Shown one piece after another: positions 1 through 7,201 of a DNA stretch of 64,000 nt. Source of the DNA: an uncultured Lachnospiraceae bacterium. GTDB taxonomy: Bacteria; Bacillota; Clostridia; Lachnospirales; Lachnospiraceae. Position 1 is the first letter of the stretch, and the number at the start of each line of letters is the position of its first letter. The notes beneath the pieces were generated by a model, which saw only the letters and a list, made by a program, of their open reading frames with translations, ran no database searches and was not told where the DNA came from. The position numbers and the translations under genes are program-made. Where the stretch lies: contig CANBFE010000004.1 in assembly GCA_947367855.1 (NCBI GenBank), positions 124,001 through 188,000 on the forward strand, in the 5' to 3' direction.

Positions 1-284
1 CCCTGAAGCGCAAATCTGTCATAGGAGGTAAGCAGTACAATTCGTGCTTTGGGATCGAAGGCCCGCACCTTTTCCGCCAGTTTCAGCCCGTCCGGTTCCG
101 GCATTACCACGTCAAAAAAATAAAGATCATAATCCTGCTGTGTACCAGAAAGATTCAGCAAATCCCTGCCGCATCCCCGCCAGATGCTGACAGGCTCCCC
201 CTTTGCTGCGTAAAAGCAGCGGACCTGTTTTTCAACATTCTCAGCAAAAACTGTATCGTCGTCTACAATTGCTATACGCATCAT
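1..284 (-). CDS. Response regulator receiver domain (partial, runs off window)
   Basis: Reading leftward from ATG at 284, the first 94 residues form a CheY-like receiver domain. The acidic triad is visible near the start (IVDDD), the phospho-acceptor aspartate lies in YFFDVVMPEPDG, and the conserved Ser/Thr sits in IVLLTSYD. The output domain lies beyond the window edge. The proportions suggest a LytTR/AgrA-type regulator, but that is inference. It lies about 50 bp downstream of the small ring-motif protein on the same strand, so the two may be co-transcribed. The start is the first of two adjacent ATGs, with only a weak purine-rich stretch upstream. Confidence 0.8.
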   Translation of the reverse strand, partial: MMRIAIVDDDTVFAENVEKQVRCFYAAKGEPVSIWRGCGRDLLNLSGTQQDYDLYFFDVVMPEPDGLKLAEKVRAFDPKARIVLLTSYDRFALQ

Positions 285-333
285 ATGACTGTAAACTCGC
301 TTTCTTCTTTTTACAACATAAGTGCATGAGGTT

Positions 334-744
334 TTATAAAGGATCTGAACAGACTGAACCCAGTACCCTGTAGGAGGAATCCACATAAGTGATGGCTATC
401 TGATCTTTTTGGAGACTGTCAAAATAGTTTTGGATTGATTCTGATATGTTGTTCATTTCCGAGGCGCTTATTTCCCCGGATGTAATAATAAATATATATG
501 CCATGTCAATTTTATTATCTGAAGTTTCCAGATGTACCATGGCATCGTTGACATTGTCAAAATCGAGCAGATTTTCTGTTATCAGCTGTTCCAGCTGCAG
601 TTTGTTCTTTAAGTTAACTGACTCTGTCATTATATTGTTGCCCTTTCCACTGGAAGCGGCAAAATATATTGCGCCGCACAGGATAATCACAAGTAAAAGT
701 CCTGATAAGACAGCTGCCTTTTTTGATAAGTTCACATGCCTCAT
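334..744 (-). CDS. Small membrane protein with FliF/YscJ-like ring-building motif
   Basis: The protein has 136 residues. ATG at 744 is chosen because GGAGG lies 7 bases upstream; the in-frame ATG at 756 has no such site. Residues about 10-30 are a transmembrane helix (LSGLLLVIILCGAIYFAA). The rest resembles the ring-building motif of YscJ, FliF and SpoIIIAG: a helix ending in VNDAMVHLE, a strand MAYIFIITSG, a helix EMNNISESIQNYF, and a strand IAITYVDSSYRVL. The order and spacing match the FliF core (V.DA.VHL, then D.I.VVDS.GR.L). No flagellar, secretion or spoIIIA gene is adjacent. The response regulator follows on the same strand. The fold assignment is inference from the motif; the function is unknown. 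Confidence 0.55.
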   Translation of the reverse strand: MRHVNLSKKAAVLSGLLLVIILCGAIYFAASSGKGNNIMTESVNLKNKLQLEQLITENLLDFDNVNDAMVHLETSDNKIDMAYIFIITSGEISASEMNNISESIQNYFDSLQKDQIAITYVDSSYRVLGSVCSDPL

Positions 745-792
745 AGTTGCCTCCATTCTCTTTTTGCTTTCCTGTTTTCTGGATACTGTTAA

Positions 793-821
793 ATTGTAAT
801 ATATTTTCTTCCTGTGCGCAA
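793..821 (-). promoter_or_regulatory. Possible sigma-A promoter for the ring-motif gene
   Basis: On the minus strand a TTGCGC -35 (816-821) and a TACAAT -10 (793-798) are separated by 17 bases, about 50 bp upstream of the ATG at 744. The rest of the 745-1107 divergent gap is AT-rich. It holds a possible TATACT -10 near 1013 facing right, but no convincing -35 and no further gene. Confidence 0.35.
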
Positions 822-1107
822 CCGGGTGGCCCTGAATGGTTGTTTTTTGACTGTAAACAGCCACAGATTCGTAAATACGTGTTGCAAACACCGGGATTTG
901 TGGTTTATAATTTTAGACAGAGCTGTTACCTGGTCTGCGGGGGAAGCGTCGCTCTGGAATAGGCGGCGTATGATATGTGTATTTTGTAGCAAAAATGATG
1001 CAATAGTAGGTTATACTGACAGCAGATGTATGTAAGACAGTTTATTTTGCATGCAGTAACTTTTTTGGAGCAATGGAATACTTTCATTTGTAGGAAAGGA
1101 GAGACCG

Positions 1108-2205
1108 GTGAGAAAAAAGTGGATGTCAATTATGGTTTTGCTCTGCGTTTGTTTTCTGACAGTACCATCAGAAAAAGTTTTGGCACAGAATGAGGCAGTC
1201 GGGCTGTTGATTCAGAAGTACAATGGATATCAGGAGAGTTTTGCTTCCATTGAGACGGTGGAAGACATAGAGGGAAGCGGATTTACGGAAATTGAGGACC
1301 AGAGTTTTCCGGTGCTTCTGGAAAGCTTCGGGGAGGAGGAAGTGACATTCCGGTCCCTGATGCATGAGGAGTACCACAGGCTGGCGGTTCTCATCACGGA
1401 CAGCAGCGGCAATGTGCTTTACAAGACAGACCAGCTAGAAACGAATTACAGGTACCTGGATCAGCTGGAACAGCCAACCAGGGAACTGACGGCAGTGTCA
1501 TTTCAGGATCTCAATCATGACGGGCTGACAGATATTGTACTGATCACCACCTGCGAAAATGACACGGGGGATTATGCGGGATGGACCTACAAGGTGGGGG
1601 ATGTGCTGTTTCAGAGGGATGGGCAGTTTTACAGGGACTGGCGGATTTCCGACAAGATTAACCGCTTCAGCATGAACAAAAGCGCCGACTTCATTGCCTC
1701 CTATGTACGGGACGGAAATTCCACGGAAATCCTGTACACTGCCACCACTTTGCAGGAGCTGCTTGACAACGGGTTCCAGATTATTCAGGAGCAGTGCTAT
1801 TCCCGTTCTTTTGAAAAGCAGGGAAAGCTTCTGGTGGCGCCGGGCATCATACGGATGGCGGAGTATGATGTGTTTATGATTTACCTGGTGAATGATCAGG
1901 GGGATATTGTGTGGAGTTTTCAGCCCATGAAGGACTACGATAATCTCTATGCCCTAAAGGGAATGACCTGCAGGGATATGGACGGGGATGGCATGAAGGA
2001 TATCGTGGTGCTCGCCAGGTACAGCTATGCAGGGCCGGAGGGGGAGCTTCTCGTGGAGACAAAATGCGATATCTATTATCAGCGTGTGGACGGGTTTGTG
2101 GAAGATACGGAATTTGGCAAAAGTTATCAGTGTACGGAGAAAGATACCATGGCAGGAATGGTGGAGATCATCAGGGAATATTGGGGGTGGCCGGAAGAGG
2201 AATGA
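1108..2205 (+). CDS. Secreted protein with FG-GAP/VCBS-like calcium-binding segments
   Basis: The protein has 365 residues and a GTG start preceded by AAAGGAGA. Residues 1-26 are a typical signal peptide (basic start, hydrophobic stretch LLCVCFLTVP, cleavage near VLAQ). There is no lipobox, so it is predicted to be secreted. Two aspartate-rich loops, DLNHDGLTD (about residue 135) and DMDGDGMKD (about residue 295), are typical of FG-GAP or VCBS beta-propeller blades. The downstream response regulator overlaps its stop codon, so this is probably an extracellular partner or input of that two-component system. The ligand cannot be told from sequence. Confidence 0.6.
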   Translation: MRKKWMSIMVLLCVCFLTVPSEKVLAQNEAVGLLIQKYNGYQESFASIETVEDIEGSGFTEIEDQSFPVLLESFGEEEVTFRSLMHEEYHRLAVLITDSSGNVLYKTDQLETNYRYLDQLEQPTRELTAVSFQDLNHDGLTDIVLITTCENDTGDYAGWTYKVGDVLFQRDGQFYRDWRISDKINRFSMNKSADFIASYVRDGNSTEILYTATTLQELLDNGFQIIQEQCYSRSFEKQGKLLVAPGIIRMAEYDVFMIYLVNDQGDIVWSFQPMKDYDNLYALKGMTCRDMDGDGMKDIVVLARYSYAGPEGELLVETKCDIYYQRVDGFVEDTEFGKSYQCTEKDTMAGMVEIIREYWGWPEEE

Positions 2206-2855
2206 TTAAGATACTGATTGTGGATGATGAAAAGCCGATTTGCGACTTGATAGACATTAATCTCTCAGCTGCGGGATACCAGTGCAAAACGGTACAGGAC
2301 GGTCTGGAGGCAATTGACATGATTGAGGCGGAGAGCTTTGATCTGATTCTGTTGGACATCATGCTTCCGGGAGCGGACGGATTTGATATTATGGAATATA
2401 TCAGGCCGCTGAAGGTACCGGTTATCTTTATCACCGCAAAGCATGAGGTAAAGGACAGGGTAAAGGGGCTGAAGCTGGGGGCCGAGGATTATCTGGTGAA
2501 GCCCTTTGACGTGGTGGAACTGGTGGCCCGGGTGGAAGTGGTGCTGCGCAGGTATAACAAGACGGAGAGCACCCTTACGGCGGGAGATGTGGTGGTTGAC
2601 ACGGATGCCAGAAAAGTGACCAAGGCAGGGAAGCCGATCGTGCTGACAAACAAGGAGTACGGTTTGCTTGTTCTGTTTATCAGTAACAAAAATATAGCGT
2701 TATTTCGAGAAAATTTATACGAGAAAGTGTGGGGAGACGAGTATCTGGCAGACAGCCGGACTCTGGATCTTCATGTTCAGAGGCTGCGGAGGAAAATGGG
2801 CTGGGAGGAAAACCTGGTAGCGGTATACAAGATAGGCTACAGGCTTGAAATCTGA
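2202..2855 (+). CDS. OmpR/PhoB-family response regulator
   Basis: The protein has 217 residues. Its ATG overlaps the previous stop as ATGA, which indicates translational coupling; an upstream in-frame ATG inside the previous gene is rejected. Residues 1-120 form a receiver domain (VDDEKP, phospho-Asp in LILLDIMLPG, Thr in FITAK, Lys in LVKPFD). Residues about 130-217 are a winged-helix DNA-binding domain (LTNKEYGLL, SRTLDLHVQRLRRKM, YKIGYRLE). It should be phosphorylated by the adjacent kinase. It closely resembles VanR-type regulators of envelope stress, but the target genes are inferred only from the context, which includes the amidase-deacetylase downstream. Confidence 0.93.
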   Translation: MIKILIVDDEKPICDLIDINLSAAGYQCKTVQDGLEAIDMIEAESFDLILLDIMLPGADGFDIMEYIRPLKVPVIFITAKHEVKDRVKGLKLGAEDYLVKPFDVVELVARVEVVLRRYNKTESTLTAGDVVVDTDARKVTKAGKPIVLTNKEYGLLVLFISNKNIALFRENLYEKVWGDEYLADSRTLDLHVQRLRRKMGWEENLVAVYKIGYRLEI

Positions 2856-2857
2856 CA

Positions 2858-4306
2858 ATGAAGTTTGTATACAAGATTTTGCTGGGGGCAATCATTATTA
2901 TGGCAGTTGCCTTTGGGCTTAGCGGGTATCTGTTTGTGAATTCCGTGTTTCAGACATCTCTGGAAAGGGAGGTTTTTCAGGCCCTGGACGACTGCAGTAT
3001 TCTGCGTTTTGCTTTCGAGACGGCGGCGCTGAATGTTCCGAGTAAATATAATGTGCTGCAGGATATTGCAGTGGAGCAGATCGGAGCCCGTCTGGAGAGC
3101 AGCAGGGAGTCCGGGCGCTATCTGCGGCTGTCAGACGAGGAGCGGAGGACCCTTTATGCCAGCAGCGGTTTTCCGGAGGATACAGCGCTTTTGCAGCAGA
3201 TTACCCAGGATACAAGAAGCTGGCAGGTGGTGTCCCAGGGAGATTTTTATTATGTACATACGGGCATTGTGGTAAGTGCACTGGACAGGAAGCTGTATTT
3301 GGAGACCCTGGAGGATGTGACGGAGGTATTTGAGGAGAGGACAATGGGGTTTTCCGTATACCGCAGGGTGACTGTTGCCATGCTGGTATGCTGTACAGCG
3401 GTGATGTTCCTGATCTGTACCTGGCTCACCAAGCCGATCCGCATTCTGACCCATGCCACCAGAAGAATGGCTGAGGGGGACTATGGTTACCGGGCGCAGC
3501 AGGTCAGCCGTGACGAACTGGGGCAGCTGACCACGGATTTCAACACCATGGCGAATGCGCTGGAGGGAACGATCGGGGAGCTGCAGGAAGAGGTAAGGGC
3601 CAGGGAGGATTTTATCGCAGCCTTTGCCCATGAACTGAAGACGCCGCTGACGGCGATTATCGGGTATGCGGATCTGCTCCGCTCCCGGAAACTGGACGAG
3701 GAGAAGCATTTTCTGTGTGCCAATTATATTTATACAGAGGGAAAGCGGTTGGAAAATATGTCTTTCCGTCTGTTGGATATCATTGTGACCAAAAGGGACA
3801 GCATAGAGCGGCAGCCTGTGGAGGCGAAATCGCTGTTCGAATATCTGAAAAATATGTTTTCCGGAAATACGGAGCAAAAGCTGCGGATTGCCTTTGGATC
3901 AGGAAATGTATATGCGGAATCCAATCTGCTGAAATCCGTGCTGCTGAATCTGGTGGACAATGCCTGCAAGGCTTCACGGGAGGGCGGTCTGGTAGAGGTA
4001 CTGGGAAAAAGAGCGGGAGATGCCTATGCCTTCTGTGTCAGGGACTACGGAGTGGGGATTCCGGAAGAGGAAGTGAAAAAGGTCACGGAGGCCTTTTACA
4101 TGGTGGACAAATCCCGGTCGCGCAGCAGGAACGGCGCAGGTCTGGGACTGGCTTTATGTGTAGAGATTCTGCGGCTTCATGACAGTGAACTGGTGATTGA
4201 GAGCACCGTGGGGGAGGGAACCTGTATCAGCTTTGTGATTCCGGACAGGGCAGAAGCGGAGGCGGGAGAGGCGCAATGGGAAAGGCATGACGGAGGAGAT
4301 GGATGA
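2858..4306 (+). CDS. Membrane sensor histidine kinase (HAMP-HisKA-HATPase)
   Basis: The protein has 482 residues and starts 2 bp after the regulator. It has a transmembrane helix at about residues 6-28, an extracellular domain of about 135 residues, and a second helix at about 168-188. These are followed by a HAMP linker and a HisKA domain with the phospho-acceptor His in FAHELKTPLTA (about residue 259). The ATPase domain carries the N box (LLNLVDNACKA), G1 (DYGVGIPEEE) and G2 (GAGLGLAL). All catalytic elements look intact. The extracellular domain is not a recognised PAS or CACHE form. It probably senses an envelope signal, perhaps with the secreted protein encoded two genes upstream. Confidence 0.93.
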   Translation: MKFVYKILLGAIIIMAVAFGLSGYLFVNSVFQTSLEREVFQALDDCSILRFAFETAALNVPSKYNVLQDIAVEQIGARLESSRESGRYLRLSDEERRTLYASSGFPEDTALLQQITQDTRSWQVVSQGDFYYVHTGIVVSALDRKLYLETLEDVTEVFEERTMGFSVYRRVTVAMLVCCTAVMFLICTWLTKPIRILTHATRRMAEGDYGYRAQQVSRDELGQLTTDFNTMANALEGTIGELQEEVRAREDFIAAFAHELKTPLTAIIGYADLLRSRKLDEEKHFLCANYIYTEGKRLENMSFRLLDIIVTKRDSIERQPVEAKSLFEYLKNMFSGNTEQKLRIAFGSGNVYAESNLLKSVLLNLVDNACKASREGGLVEVLGKRAGDAYAFCVRDYGVGIPEEEVKKVTEAFYMVDKSRSRSRNGAGLGLALCVEILRLHDSELVIESTVGEGTCISFVIPDRAEAEAGEAQWERHDGGDG

Positions 4307-5148
4307 TGCCGGAAAGGTCGAAAAAACATTTAAAAAAAATTGGTTTATTGCTCCTCCTGGCTGCGGTGCTTGTGGTAGGCCTGGCGGTGTGGGGGCCGGA
4401 AGCCCTGGCCAGATACCGGGACAGGGGAGTGCTGAACCAGATTCAGAGCCAGGAAACGGAGAGGGGAACGGAAGGATACCGTTATTCCCTCAGCGGCAAT
4501 GAGAAGGTTTATATTCTGTCAAAATGTCTGGACAGCCAGGTGCAGCCGGAAAGCGACCAGAATGCTCTGGCCAGGGTAAAGGACGGGGAGCAGGATCTCA
4601 CGGGCACCTATGCTTTTGTGGCAAATAAGCGGGAAAACTCAGCCCAGGGGGCAGCGGAGGAGGATGGGATTGAGCTTTGCAATCAGGGAATCAGGGAGCT
4701 GAAGGAAATGGGCATCCTGCCCGGGGAGGTAAAGGAACTGCAGGCTGATTCCTGTCAGGCGGTTCTGTATTCTGCCATTGACGTTCCGGAGCCTCGAAAC
4801 AGCGTGCTGGTCTGGAAGGTAACCTTGCATACCGCAGTACAGACAGGGAACAGGGAATACTGTCTTCTGGATGCCTATGTGGATGCCGACACCGGGAAAG
4901 TATATGAATTTTATGCCAGAACAGGTTTTTCTTCCTGGGAGGAAGTGGATGCGGACGGGATTGCGGCTGCCTGGGCGGAATATATGGGCCTGGAAGCGCC
5001 CAGGGAATATGACAATACCAATCCCCTGTCGGAGAATACCCCCTATTTTAAAAAATACAGTTTTGCAGGAATGGATGACGATGTGAATATAGTCACAATT
5101 GGATTTTACGAGGGAATTAACGAGCTGTACCTGAAAATTTCAAGATAA
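4303..5148 (+). CDS. Membrane-anchored extracytoplasmic protein, PepSY-like C-terminal part
   Basis: The protein has about 281 residues. Its start overlaps the kinase stop (ATGA), and GGAGGAG lies just upstream; a second ATG at 4306 is equally possible. A basic stretch and one transmembrane helix (GLLLLLAAVLVVGLAVW, residues about 14-30) anchor an exported domain. Residues about 165-205 (WKVTLHTAV, LLDAYVDADTGKVYEF) resemble the PepSY strand pattern with its Asp-Thr-Gly turn. No catalytic motif is seen. Its position suggests an accessory or modulatory protein of the two-component system. The family assignment is tentative. Confidence 0.6.
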   Translation: MMPERSKKHLKKIGLLLLLAAVLVVGLAVWGPEALARYRDRGVLNQIQSQETERGTEGYRYSLSGNEKVYILSKCLDSQVQPESDQNALARVKDGEQDLTGTYAFVANKRENSAQGAAEEDGIELCNQGIRELKEMGILPGEVKELQADSCQAVLYSAIDVPEPRNSVLVWKVTLHTAVQTGNREYCLLDAYVDADTGKVYEFYARTGFSSWEEVDADGIAAAWAEYMGLEAPREYDNTNPLSENTPYFKKYSFAGMDDDVNIVTIGFYEGINELYLKISR

Positions 5149-5181
5149 TATGATACAACTATGATGTGAAAAAGATAAAAC

Positions 5182-5209
5182 TTGTTTACAAAAAGTATGA
5201 TACTATGAT
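5182..5209 (+). promoter_or_regulatory. Possible promoter for the amidase-deacetylase gene
   Basis: TTGTTT (5182-5187) and TATGAT (5204-5209) are 16 bases apart in an otherwise non-coding 180-bp leader. The element ACTATGATGTG occurs twice, near 5158 and 5202, which could be a repeated recognition site. The promoter would allow expression separate from the upstream operon. Confidence 0.35.
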
Positions 5210-5327
5210 GTGGCTCTCGCGTATACTGTTACAAACAGATACGGGGAGCCGTTTCTTTTTGGGGAAATCTTACTCCGATGGGGGCTCTGGCATAGATAGA
5301 AGGACAGCGAGGAAGAGGGGGTTGACT

Positions 5328-7046
5328 ATGTACGAAGGGAATGACAGGAATCAGGGTACACAGGGGGTGGAGCTGATTCGGATCAGGCCTCATGATATGG
5401 AACTGGAGGAAAGAAGAAGACGTATGGAAAGGGGCAGGCCCGGTATGGGGGGAGCGCGGACAGAGAGAACATCCCAGGAGAGGATGAAGGGGGAGAGAAG
5501 CCGCTCAGGAAAGGAAGGGACGGAGGAAAAACGTCCGGGGAATCCGCAGGGAAACCGCATGGAGAAGGAGCGGAAGCCGAGAACCGCTGCGGAAAATGTA
5601 TATGGGGAAAGACGCAATGGAAGAAGTGCCCGCGGAAAGGCAGCAAGAAACATCCGGGTGGAAAGAAGGCGCAGAGACAGGAGGTCAGTTCCACAGAGAC
5701 TGGCCGCAATGATTTCCACCTGTGTGTGTAGCATATTGCTGTGTGTGGGAGGCATCCATTTTGCAAAGACAGCTCAGTGGTTTGAGGTAATAGAGACCGC
5801 AAATGCGGAGGAAATCCAGGGCGGAAATCAGAATCGGGAGGTCCTTGGTCCTCCGGCTCCGACAGCTTCCAATGATGTCCTGGAGCGGGAAACGAATTCG
5901 GCCCATGAGAAGCCGCTCATTGTCATTGACCCGGGACATGGAGGCACGGATACAGGATGTGACCGCGCCGGAGTGATGGAAAGTGAGGTCAATATGGAAA
6001 TCGCCAATCGCCTGTCAGGGAAGCTGAATGCATTGGGATTTGAGACCCTGCTGATACGGGAAGACAATACGACAGATGTGTCATTAGAGGAACGGGTGGC
6101 AAAAGCAGAGGCGGTAAAAGCTGACATGTTTGTCAGTATCCATCAGAATGCATATGACGAGGATGTTGATGACATAAAAGGAATTGAGACATATTATGGA
6201 AAGGCCCAGGGAAGCATTCGCCTGGCCGAGTTGGTGCATCGGGGCGCAGTGGAGAAAACAGGCGCAGCAGACCGCGAGATTCAGGGTACAGGTGACCTGT
6301 ATGTCCTCTGCAATACTTCCATGCCCGCATGTCTTATCGAAACCGCGTTCCTGTCAAGCAGGAGCGACAGGGGAAATATCTCCACAGGAGAATACCAGGA
6401 CCTGATGGCGGAGGGGATAGCTCAGGGAATTAACACATATTTTAATCCAAAGACCATGTACCTGACTTTTGATGACGGACCATCAGCGGATAATACCACA
6501 GCGGTACTGGATATTCTGAAAGAGAGGAATATCAAGGCAACCTTTTTCGTGGTGGGTGAGAACGTGAGAAAACATCCGGATGTGGCGCGGCGGATTGTGA
6601 ACGAGGGCCATACCATCGGAATTCACTGCAACAGTCATGACTACAAAGAGTTATACAAAAGTGTTGACAGTTATGTGGAGGACTTTCAGAAAGCTTATGA
6701 TGCTGTGTATGAGGTGACAGGGGTGGAGGCAAAGCTGTTCCGCTTTCCGGGCGGCAGTGTCAATGCCTACAACAAGGCCGTTGGAACTCAGATTATTGAG
6801 AAAATGACGGAAAAAGGATATATTTACTTTGACTGGAACGCAAGCCTGGAAGACGCAGTGTCTCAGTCCACGCCGGATGCACTGGTGCAGAATGCCGTCA
6901 ACAGCACCCTGGGACGGCAGAAGGTGGTGATGCTGGCCCACGATGTGATTTATAATACAAACCAGTGTCTGGAAAAGATTCTCGACAGTTTTCCGGAATA
7001 TGAGATGAAACCGTTGACAGCGGATGTGGAACCTATCCAGTTTTAG
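5328..7046 (+). CDS. Amidase_3 / polysaccharide deacetylase fusion (CwlD-PdaA-like)
   Basis: The protein has 572 residues. ATG at 5328 is chosen because AGAGGGGG precedes it; a longer reading from 5166 lacks a good site. Residues about 1-125 are very basic and cytoplasmic, followed by one transmembrane helix (MISTCVCSILLCVGGI). An N-acetylmuramoyl-L-alanine amidase domain follows, with zinc ligands in DPGHGG, ESEVNME and SIHQNA and the catalytic Glu in CLIETAF. A polysaccharide deacetylase domain ends the protein, with LTFDDGPS, an HxxxH (HCNSH), RFPGG, DWNAS and VMLAHD. Both domains look active. In Bacillus, the separate enzymes CwlD and PdaA act one after the other to make muramic-delta-lactam in spore cortex. 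This fusion joins the same two activities, but its role here is inference. Confidence 0.88.
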   Translation: MYEGNDRNQGTQGVELIRIRPHDMELEERRRRMERGRPGMGGARTERTSQERMKGERSRSGKEGTEEKRPGNPQGNRMEKERKPRTAAENVYGERRNGRSARGKAARNIRVERRRRDRRSVPQRLAAMISTCVCSILLCVGGIHFAKTAQWFEVIETANAEEIQGGNQNREVLGPPAPTASNDVLERETNSAHEKPLIVIDPGHGGTDTGCDRAGVMESEVNMEIANRLSGKLNALGFETLLIREDNTTDVSLEERVAKAEAVKADMFVSIHQNAYDEDVDDIKGIETYYGKAQGSIRLAELVHRGAVEKTGAADREIQGTGDLYVLCNTSMPACLIETAFLSSRSDRGNISTGEYQDLMAEGIAQGINTYFNPKTMYLTFDDGPSADNTTAVLDILKERNIKATFFVVGENVRKHPDVARRIVNEGHTIGIHCNSHDYKELYKSVDSYVEDFQKAYDAVYEVTGVEAKLFRFPGGSVNAYNKAVGTQIIEKMTEKGYIYFDWNASLEDAVSQSTPDALVQNAVNSTLGRQKVVMLAHDVIYNTNQCLEKILDSFPEYEMKPLTADVEPIQF

Positions 7047-7055
7047 TCTTTAGAC

Positions 7056-7113
7056 CAAGGAGCGTGCTTTTGCCACGGAAAGTGTGGTGGAAAGTGCGCT
7101 CTTTCTTATTTTT
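7056..7113 (+). terminator. Rho-independent terminator after the fusion gene
   Basis: An imperfect stem pairs AGGAGCGTGCTTTTGCCAC with GTGGTGGAAAGTGCGCTCT. It is followed by a T-rich run (CTTATTTTT) just after the stop codon. Confidence 0.6.
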
Positions 7114-7124
7114 AAGGATTTAGG

Positions 7125-7154
7125 GTGACAGATAATTTGAAAAATGCTATGATA
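7125..7154 (+). promoter_or_regulatory. Promoter for the hybrid kinase
   Basis: GTGACA (7125-7130) and TATGAT (7149-7154) are separated by 18 bases. They lie just upstream of the ribosome binding site of the hybrid kinase and directly after the preceding terminator. Confidence 0.5.
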
Positions 7155-7201
7155 GAGAGGAAATCAGAAGGGAAAGCAGGAATTTGCAGGGGGAACAGTG
7201 T

